The translations under genes and the position numbers were made by a program. Shown piece by piece: positions 7,789 to 12,760 of a DNA stretch of 12,760 bases (the first letter of the stretch is position 1; each line of letters opens with the position of its first letter). The notes under the pieces were generated by a model. That model was given only the letters and a program-made list of their open reading frames with translations. It searched no databases and was not told where the DNA came from. This DNA is from an uncultured Gammaproteobacteria bacterium (GTDB lineage: Bacteria; Pseudomonadota; Gammaproteobacteria; GCA-002705445; GCA-002716945). The DNA is taken from contig CAJWIW010000027.1 in assembly GCA_913041865.1 (NCBI GenBank), positions 1-12,760 on the forward strand, read 5' to 3'.

Positions 7789-8703
7789 TTAATCTACGAC
7801 ATTAATCAATGATTGGTCTTTAAGTTTTTCTTGACCCATATACACTACATTATCTTTTTCATTTAGACCTGATATAACTTGAACTAGAGCATCACTTCTG
7901 ACACCAATAGTTATATCTTTTATCACAGCCTTATCACTATTAACAATATAAACATAGTGCTTCCCATCTATGCTAAGTAGAGCTTCTTCAGGAATTAGAA
8001 TCGCATTATTAACACTTTCTAATATCAAATCTACCTTCATCAATAAACCTGGTTTGAGTAAATTATCATTATTTTCAAGAAGAGAATAAGCTGCTATTGT
8101 TCTAGTGCTTTTGTCTATACGTGTATCAATAAATTCTAACTTACCTTCAAATATCTTATCTGATAAGTTATCAGAAGTTGCCCTAATTTTTATGTTTGTA
8201 CTGAGATAAGGAAGTAATCTTTCAGGTAAATTTAATTCTAGTTTCATTTTACTATTATTATCAAGTGATGAGAGGAATGTGCCATTTACAACAGCATCTC
8301 CTACATTTTTCTTACTAAGTCCAATTAACCCACTGAATGGCGCATATATTTCAGCCATACCTACATTATCGGATGATAATATACTGTAAAGTTTCTGACC
8401 TTTAGCAATTTCAGTTCCCTCAATAAAATGAATTTCTTGTATAATCCCATTTACTTTTGATGTTATGTCTATTGCCTGAAGGGATTTTATGGTTGATATA
8501 GCTCTAAACTTGCTCTCAGCAGTATCTATGATTACAGGTTTTGCTTTTACGGCAGTAATTTGTGTTCTATTAAGAAATTTCATATATGATTGATACTTCA
8601 TCCCTAAATTTATCGCTCCAAAAATCAAACCAATAACTAAAGCGATTACGAGTAAATTTAATGGAGTCAAATTTTGTAAGTAGTCTTTAATCTTCGTTAT
8701 CAT
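7789..8703 (-). CDS. RND periplasmic adaptor (membrane-fusion protein), apparently lacking the alpha-hairpin
   Basis: A 304-residue adaptor that links the RND pump to an outer-membrane channel. One N-terminal membrane anchor is visible (about 15-33, LLVIALVIGLIFGA) with no lipobox. First lipoyl half: about 75-108 (SKVNGIIQEIHFIEGTEIAKGQKLYSI). Second half: about 118-147 (IYAPFSGLIGLSKKNVGDAV). Beta-barrel: about 150-235 (DTRIDKSTRTIAAY, LLKPGLLMKVDL). Membrane-proximal domain to the end (ILIPEEALL). Only about nine residues join the lipoyl halves, where AcrA/MexA carry a long coiled-coil hairpin. The protein is accordingly shorter than the usual 370-400. Its ATG overlaps the end of pgeF by 17 bp, with no clear Shine-Dalgarno and no other Met before residue 35. 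The pump follows after 1 bp. Family is secure; hairpin loss is read from the sequence. Confidence 0.9.
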   Translation of the reverse strand: MITKIKDYLQNLTPLNLLVIALVIGLIFGAINLGMKYQSYMKFLNRTQITAVKAKPVIIDTAESKFRAISTIKSLQAIDITSKVNGIIQEIHFIEGTEIAKGQKLYSILSSDNVGMAEIYAPFSGLIGLSKKNVGDAVVNGTFLSSLDNNSKMKLELNLPERLLPYLSTNIKIRATSDNLSDKIFEGKLEFIDTRIDKSTRTIAAYSLLENNDNLLKPGLLMKVDLILESVNNAILIPEEALLSIDGKHYVYIVNSDKAVIKDITIGVRSDALVQVISGLNEKDNVVYMGQEKLKDQSLINVVD

Positions 8704-9433
8704 TAGAATTAATACATATTATTGATACAACCCGTCCAGTCTGATTTTCTCTTCTGTAGGAATAATACTGATCCGGGTTTGAGAATGTACAAATATTCTC
8801 AAGAAAAATCTTCTCAACACCCTCTTGTTTTAGAATGATTTTAGCGACATATTTTAGATCTAAATGCCATGCACCTACATCTTTTGTACGAGAGAAAAAT
8901 TTTGTTGATATTTTAGATAATTTATTAAATACATCTTCACGAATTATGTAATTTTCTGGATTTATAGAAGGTCCAATCCATACGACTAGGTCTTTTGGAT
9001 CTCTGGAGAATCTCTTTATAAATTTCTGTATTATTCCACTTGCTAGTCCTCTCCACCCAGCATGAATCACACCAATTTTATTTCCATCATTACTTGAAAT
9101 TAATATTGGTAGACAATCAGCAGATAGAACAGCTAATGGCAATCCCTTAATGGTTGTATAGCAAGAATCACACACTAGATTGTCAGATGGGCTTTTAGCT
9201 GCTCGGACAGTAGCGCTATGAATTTGTTTCATAAATACTGGTTTTGAGTCTAATTTTAATTGTTTAATGATAGACTCGCGATTTTTTTTAACATCTTTTG
9301 GATTATCACCAACATCTAAGCTCATATTAGAAGATGCAAAGGCACCATCACTCCAACCACCAATTTTAGTAGAATGATAAGCTATAATGTTTTTAGGTGC
9401 ACCCCAGGCAATTTTTCGTATTTGTACATCCAT
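8687..9433 (-). CDS. pgeF: PgeF/YfiH family (DUF152, laccase-domain) protein
   Basis: A 248-residue cytosolic metal-binding protein. YfiH homologues have been described as multicopper-oxidase-like, as purine nucleoside phosphorylases, and in E. coli as PgeF, which keeps L-Ser from replacing L-Ala in peptidoglycan stems. The conserved zinc ligands are His72 (MKQIHSATV), Cys107 (LSADCLPIL) and His124 (IGVIHAGWRGLASG). TKIGGWSDGAFASSNMSLDV, WIGPSINPENY and YYSYRRENQTGR are further hallmarks. I place the start at the ATG 9431-9433: it matches the E. coli N-terminus, lies 1 bp after the rluD stop, and has GAG 7 nt upstream. A TTG at 9443-9445 would add four residues but overlaps that Shine-Dalgarno. 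rluD-pgeF is a conserved pair; here the efflux genes follow where E. coli has clpB. Confidence 0.93.
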   Translation of the reverse strand: MDVQIRKIAWGAPKNIIAYHSTKIGGWSDGAFASSNMSLDVGDNPKDVKKNRESIIKQLKLDSKPVFMKQIHSATVRAAKSPSDNLVCDSCYTTIKGLPLAVLSADCLPILISSNDGNKIGVIHAGWRGLASGIIQKFIKRFSRDPKDLVVWIGPSINPENYIIREDVFNKLSKISTKFFSRTKDVGAWHLDLKYVAKIILKQEGVEKIFLENICTFSNPDQYYSYRRENQTGRVVSIICINSNDNED

Positions 9434-9434
9434 A

Positions 9435-10373
9435 TTAATTCTCAAGCGCTAATGACCTTATAACATTAAAAGCATCCCCAGGTAAACACTCAATTTCAAT
9501 ATCTTTATCATCAAAAGGATGTTTAAACTTGAGATGGTACGCATGTAGCGCAATTCCATCGAAATTCTCCATAAATTGTTGGAGTTTTCCATTTTTTTTC
9601 AACTTACTGTGCTTATAACCATATAATTTATCACCAAGTACTGGATGTCCTAAATCTGATAAATGAACTCTGATTTGATGTGTTCGACCTGTTATTATCT
9701 CTAGATCTAAGATTGATACATGTTCTTTATATATAGATGAATGTATTATAGTTTTCGCATTTTTGCCATTTTCATCGACAATCATTTTTTTTCTGTTAAC
9801 TCGGTGTCGCCGTATCGGTTTATCAATGACTAGAGTGCTTTTCAGTGAACCAGATACTACGGCAATATATTTTTTTGAGATACGTCTTTCTTGCATAAGT
9901 TTGGAGAGAATGAATTGACTTTTAAGATTTTTACATACAATTAAAGCACCTGAAGTCTGCTTATCGAGTCTGTGGATAATTCCTGCTCGTGGTAATTTTC
10001 TTAGTCGTGGGTCGTAATGAAGCAATGCATTTTGTAAAGTTCCACTATAATTACCAATGGCTGTATGCGTGACCATTCCTGAATACTTATTGACAACTAA
10101 AAGTGTGTCATCTTCGTATATAATATCGAGTTTAATATCCTCTGGTGAAACATCAATTTCTTCGTCTTCATCAATCTCAATTTCGACTTTAGATACCTTT
10201 TTTATCTTATCTTTTGATAAACATTCCTGACCGTTAACCAATAATTTTTTATCTTTTATCCATTTTTGAATCCTTGAGCGAGAGTATTCCGGGAGCTCCT
10301 TAGACAGAATTTGATCCAGTCTGAGCTGATGGTCTGGAGAGATGTCAAATTCGAAAATATTCTTAGATTTCAT
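9435..10373 (-). CDS. rluD: 23S rRNA pseudouridine synthase RluD
   Basis: RluD makes the pseudouridines of 23S rRNA helix 69 (positions 1911, 1915 and 1917 in E. coli), needed for proper ribosome assembly and function. The 312-residue protein has an N-terminal S4 RNA-binding domain (about 18-66, LRLDQILSKELPEYSRSRIQ ... LLVNGQ) followed by the catalytic domain. The catalytic Asp is Asp137 in RAGIIHRLDKQTSG; YIAVVSG, ITGRTHQIRVHLSDLGHPVLGD and LHAYHLKFKHP are also conserved. The loop normally reading VVHPGAGN is VTHTAIGN here, a small departure. AGAGGA at 10382-10387, 8 nt before the ATG, is a good Shine-Dalgarno. RluD rather than RluC is favoured by the divergent bamD and following pgeF, the same context as in E. 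coli. First gene of the rluD-pgeF-adaptor-pump unit. Confidence 0.93.
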   Translation of the reverse strand: MKSKNIFEFDISPDHQLRLDQILSKELPEYSRSRIQKWIKDKKLLVNGQECLSKDKIKKVSKVEIEIDEDEEIDVSPEDIKLDIIYEDDTLLVVNKYSGMVTHTAIGNYSGTLQNALLHYDPRLRKLPRAGIIHRLDKQTSGALIVCKNLKSQFILSKLMQERRISKKYIAVVSGSLKSTLVIDKPIRRHRVNRKKMIVDENGKNAKTIIHSSIYKEHVSILDLEIITGRTHQIRVHLSDLGHPVLGDKLYGYKHSKLKKNGKLQQFMENFDGIALHAYHLKFKHPFDDKDIEIECLPGDAFNVIRSLALEN

Positions 10374-10395
10374 ACCACATATCCTCTAACTCATC

Positions 10396-10401
10396 TATAA
10401 T
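10396..10401 (+). promoter_or_regulatory. Likely -10 box of bamD, very close to the ATG
   Basis: A perfect TATAAT (CATCTATAATATCAAAATG) ends 6 nt before the bamD ATG at 10408. Normal -10 to start spacing would put the first transcribed base at or next to the A of the ATG, so the mRNA would be leaderless. No Shine-Dalgarno is present, which fits. No good -35 is seen. The rluD-bamD spacer is only 34 bp, so the rluD promoter probably lies within the bamD coding sequence. TATAAT can arise by chance in AT-rich DNA. Confidence 0.4.
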
Positions 10402-10407
10402 ATCAAA

Positions 10408-11280
10408 ATGACTAGAAAATATCTCCTTACTTGCCTTATAATCACTTGTCTTCTCTCGGGATGTAGTTTTTTAGATAAGATGCTGGAGGAGGAAGATACA
10501 ACAGTTGGTCTAACAGCTGCGGAATTATATGGTGAAGGCAAAGAATTTCTTAATTTAGAAGACTTTAACAACGCCATAAAATATTTTGAGGTATTAGAAT
10601 CAAGATTTCCTTTTGGAAAATATTCTACCCAAGCAATGCTCGATCTCTCCTATGCCTATTATGCATCTGAGAAACGTGATCAAGCTATAATAGAAATAAA
10701 CAGATTTATCAGATTATATCCTAATCATCCAGAAGTGTCTTATGCATACTATCTACGCGCACTTGCAAATTTTGATAAAGATGCAAATGTCTTAACTCGT
10801 TTTTTTGGTTACGATCCATCTAGATATGACGTTACAGCACTAAAAGAATCATTTAATGATTTTTCAATAGTAGTCAATAGGTACCCTGAAACAAAATATG
10901 CTGATGATTCATTAAATCGACTCATATATATAAGAAATCAGATTGCACGAAACGAACTATATATTGCAGAATATTATAGTAAGCGCTCGGCGCATGTTGC
11001 GGCTATCGAACGTATCAAATATATGTTGGAAAACTATGGAGGGACGCCAAGTACTGAAAAAGGTCTCTTAATATTAGTTGAGAGTTATAATAACTTGAAT
11101 ATGAGACAATTAGCTTTTGATAGTGCGAGAGTGCTCAAAAAGAATTATCCAGAGTACAACATTGAAGAAAAAAACAGAAAAATAGTAGTATCAAAAATTA
11201 AGGAAAATGCAGGGAGAGTTGATGTAGATACTAATGACCAGGACAAAAACTGGTACGATATTTTTAATTTTTTTGATTAA
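10408..11280 (+). CDS. bamD: Outer-membrane assembly lipoprotein BamD
   Basis: BamD is the essential lipoprotein partner of BamA in the complex that folds beta-barrel proteins into the outer membrane. The 290-residue protein has a lipoprotein signal peptide with lipobox LLSG-Cys19; Ser follows the Cys, in keeping with outer-membrane sorting. Tetratricopeptide-like helical repeats follow: ELYGEGKEFLNLEDFNNAIK, FPFGKYSTQAMLDLSYAYYA, AIIEINRFIRLYPNHPEVSY, ALKESFNDFSIVVNRYPETK and RNELYIAEYYSKRSAHVAAI, in the order seen in BamD/YfiO. The length exceeds E. coli BamD (245) by about 45 residues, mostly at the C-terminus, which ends in acidic and aromatic residues (NWYDIFNFFD). It diverges from rluD by 34 bp, the conserved gammaproteobacterial layout, and converges on nadE with 3 bp between stops. 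Identification is strong. Confidence 0.93.
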   Translation: MTRKYLLTCLIITCLLSGCSFLDKMLEEEDTTVGLTAAELYGEGKEFLNLEDFNNAIKYFEVLESRFPFGKYSTQAMLDLSYAYYASEKRDQAIIEINRFIRLYPNHPEVSYAYYLRALANFDKDANVLTRFFGYDPSRYDVTALKESFNDFSIVVNRYPETKYADDSLNRLIYIRNQIARNELYIAEYYSKRSAHVAAIERIKYMLENYGGTPSTEKGLLILVESYNNLNMRQLAFDSARVLKKNYPEYNIEEKNRKIVVSKIKENAGRVDVDTNDQDKNWYDIFNFFD

Positions 11281-11283
11281 TAA

Positions 11284-12760
11284 TTAGCTAGATTTTATTT
11301 TCTCATCAACAATACATACTGGTATTGGATTCATTTTGTGTAAATTTCCCTGTCTAATTTCAGCATATCTCTGATGATGTTTACTATTTGGATTCAACAT
11401 AGCCTCCTCAATCTCCTCATATGATAAACCTAACTGATCCTCATCATTTCTTCCATCTTCCCAAAGTCCGTCTGTTGGCGGTGCATTGATGATATCTTGG
11501 TGAATATTAAGGTAAGTCGCAAGTGAACGCACTTCTGATTTTGTTAAGTCAGCAATGGGCGATATATCAACTCCCCCATCACCATATTTAGTGTAAAAAC
11601 CAACACCAAAATCTTCTACTTTGTTACCGGTGCCAACGACTATGCCACTAGTAGAGGCAGCAATCTGGTATAATGCTATCATTCTCATCCTTGCTTTAGT
11701 GTTAGCAAGACCAAGATCGCTGGAGAAACCTAAATTTTTGAAACCATCTTTGAAATTGTCGTACATATCTGACAAGTCAATTTCATAATGGCTCACATTT
11801 GGGTGTTCTTGAACTAATTGCTTACAATGAAGTAAGCTAAGTGAAATATCGAGTGATTTGATTGGTAATGTTGTTACAATTGTTTGTTTACCTGTGAGTG
11901 CACAAATTTTACTCACTAATGCAGAATCAATACCACCTGAGAGCCCCAGAACAACATCTTTAAACCCTGATTTTCGCACGTAATCCCGAACTCCGAGCAC
12001 AAGGGCCTGATACAACTCGTTCTCTTCGGTCCGCTTATTTTTATGGTTCATATCTTCCGTTGAATCGAGTGAGACAACGGCGACTTCCTCTTCAAAGGCT
12101 GCCAACTCAGTAATTCGCTCTCCCTGAGCGTTCAAGACCATGGAGCGCCCATCGAATATGAGCTCATCGTGAGCTCCCACTTGATTCACATACACAGTCG
12201 GCACTTGGTGGTCTCGCGCTTTCCTCGAAACGATCTCTCTTCGAATTTCACTTTTTCCCAATGTGAACGGGCTGGCCGATATGTTGACGAATAAGTCTAC
12301 CCCCTGGGATGCTAACTCTGCGCAGGGGTCAACGGGGTACCGGACTGTATTCCAGTGTTCAGGTGATGACCAGATGTCCTCACAAATTGTGATGCCGATA
12401 CGATGTCCTGCAACGACCACAGGCCCTCTTGTTGTACCGTGTTCGAAATATCTGTCCTCATCGAAGACGTCGTAAGATGGCAGGAGTGACTTGTGTATTT
12501 CTGCAACTTGTTCTCCATTCTCCAGCACTGCAGCTGAATTGAAAAGCGGCAGCTCAGAATCACAATCCGACATCGGCGGCTCTTCAATAAAGCCTCCCGA
12601 GTCGCCTGCAGAGGAAACGCAATCTTCCTCCATATCACCTTCACCAACAGCCACAACTCCATCTGCAACAACATGTGCTGTGTCCGCAACGCCATCTCCA
12701 AAAGTCGGAAAAACGTGCTCCCAAAAACACAAAGCAGAGACCACCGAAGGATGACACGTC
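11284..12760 (-). CDS. nadE: NAD+ synthetase, glutaminase plus synthetase domains, probable chimera, 5' end cut by window edge
   Basis: NadE amidates nicotinic acid adenine dinucleotide, using ATP, to give NAD+. The frame is open to the right edge. A GTG at 12742-12744 is not the likely start, because the first part of the glutaminase domain, with its catalytic Glu, is missing. Visible nitrilase-fold residues are Lys in EIHKSLLPSYDVFDEDRYF (codon 12490-12492) and Cys in ITICEDIW (codon 12382-12384), then SASPF and VNQVGAHDELIFDGRS. A linker typical of glutamine-dependent NadE follows (NELYQALVLGVRDYVRKSGF). The ATP-loop motif SGGIDSA is at 11920-11940. Beyond it the sequence switches to the ammonia-dependent subfamily: ANTKARMRMIALYQIA, VGTGNKVEDFGVGFYTKYGD, PPTDGLWEDGRNDEDQLG and HKMNPIPVCIV. 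Base composition changes at the same point. Convergent with bamD, 3 bp apart. Confidence 0.88.
   Translation of the reverse strand, partial: TCHPSVVSALCFWEHVFPTFGDGVADTAHVVADGVVAVGEGDMEEDCVSSAGDSGGFIEEPPMSDCDSELPLFNSAAVLENGEQVAEIHKSLLPSYDVFDEDRYFEHGTTRGPVVVAGHRIGITICEDIWSSPEHWNTVRYPVDPCAELASQGVDLFVNISASPFTLGKSEIRREIVSRKARDHQVPTVYVNQVGAHDELIFDGRSMVLNAQGERITELAAFEEEVAVVSLDSTEDMNHKNKRTEENELYQALVLGVRDYVRKSGFKDVVLGLSGGIDSALVSKICALTGKQTIVTTLPIKSLDISLSLLHCKQLVQEHPNVSHYEIDLSDMYDNFKDGFKNLGFSSDLGLANTKARMRMIALYQIAASTSGIVVGTGNKVEDFGVGFYTKYGDGGVDISPIADLTKSEVRSLATYLNIHQDIINAPPTDGLWEDGRNDEDQLGLSYEEIEEAMLNPNSKHHQRYAEIRQGNLHKMNPIPVCIVDEKIKSS
11920..11960. other. Composition and homology breakpoint inside nadE
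   Basis: By hand count the 60-base lines from 11821 to 11940 hold about 30-38% G+C. The line 11941-12000 holds about 50%, and lines from 12001 to 12480 range from about 43 to 60%. On the coding strand codons read GTT CTG GGG CTC just before the breakpoint and TCA GGT GGT ATT GAT after it. The shift falls on the SGGIDSA codons. It is either a recombination/fusion point or an assembly join between two organisms' nadE genes; the frame is kept either way. Confidence 0.7.

Noticed and set aside
11237..11270. ACCAG ... CTGGT (11237-11241 / 11250-11254) followed by T-rich DNA at the end of bamD, as a terminator
   Set aside because: The stem is only 5 bp with an 8-nt loop, the T run begins 5 nt after it, and it lies within coding sequence. 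Too weak to call.
12742..12744. GTG at 12744 as the true start of nadE
   Set aside because: The frame remains open to the window edge and the expected N-terminal part of the glutaminase domain is missing, so the real start lies outside.
12491..12754. Plus-strand and alternative minus-strand open frames over 12312-12754
   Set aside because: The Ser/Thr/Pro-rich and Leu/Arg-rich translations are typical of shadows opposite or out of frame with a real gene of higher G+C. The nadE glutaminase domain explains this DNA.
11284..12760. Two separate genes (nitrilase and NadE) instead of one
   Set aside because: There is no stop or frameshift between the domains, and a linker typical of fused glutamine-dependent NadE is present.
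1..12760. tRNA genes, CRISPR repeats, IS ends or phage genes
   Set aside because: Read-through on both strands found no cloverleaf, regular repeats or transposase motifs; the space is filled by known housekeeping genes.

Overview
The window is almost wholly protein-coding, AT-rich (roughly one third G+C by eye) and densely packed. It looks like a contig from a streamlined gammaproteobacterium. Two gene neighbourhoods support this: aspS ... yebC-ruvC, and rluD-pgeF divergent from bamD, are both classic gammaproteobacterial arrangements. The low G+C, very short or overlapping junctions and lack of mobile elements suggest a free-living, probably marine, small-genome lineage of the SAR86 or SUP05 kind. 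That placement is inference; the sequence here does not fix the genus. Both window edges cut through genes (ruvC on the left, nadE on the right). No stretch over 300 bases lacks a gene, and no tRNA, rRNA, CRISPR array, IS element or phage gene was seen.

Region 1 (1-4036, minus strand) is one tight operon in the order fmdB-like zinc ribbon, aspS, nadA, yebC, ruvC (partial). The aspS/nadA and nadA/yebC junctions overlap by 4 bp and 1 bp; yebC and ruvC are 1 bp apart. It carries aspartate-tRNA charging, quinolinate synthesis for NAD, a YebC/TACO1 translation factor and Holliday-junction resolution. nadA sits between two genes that are usually close neighbours.

Region 2 (4037-4757, plus strand) is a two-gene operon for periplasmic c4-like monohaem cytochromes. 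It diverges from fmdB across an 80-bp spacer with a TATAAT box on each strand. A terminator-like hairpin lies inside the signal-peptide coding sequence of the first cytochrome.

Region 3 (4758-10373, minus strand) is a second tight operon: rluD, pgeF, an RND membrane-fusion protein with no obvious alpha-hairpin, and an RND inner-membrane pump. The outer-membrane channel is not encoded here. bamD (10408-11280, plus strand) diverges from rluD and has a TATAAT so close to its ATG that the message may be leaderless.

Region 4 (11284-12760, minus strand) is a NAD+ synthetase reading frame that changes character at about position 11940. Downstream in the gene (11284 to about 11940) it is AT-rich and resembles the ammonia-dependent NadE subfamily. 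Upstream (about 11940-12760) it is near 50% G+C and encodes the glutaminase (nitrilase-fold) domain and linker typical of glutamine-dependent NadE. The join falls on the conserved SGGIDSA motif and stays in frame. It is either a biological recombination/fusion or an assembly chimera, and it is the most notable point in the window. Otherwise the content is housekeeping, and I see no convincing new defence or mobile system.
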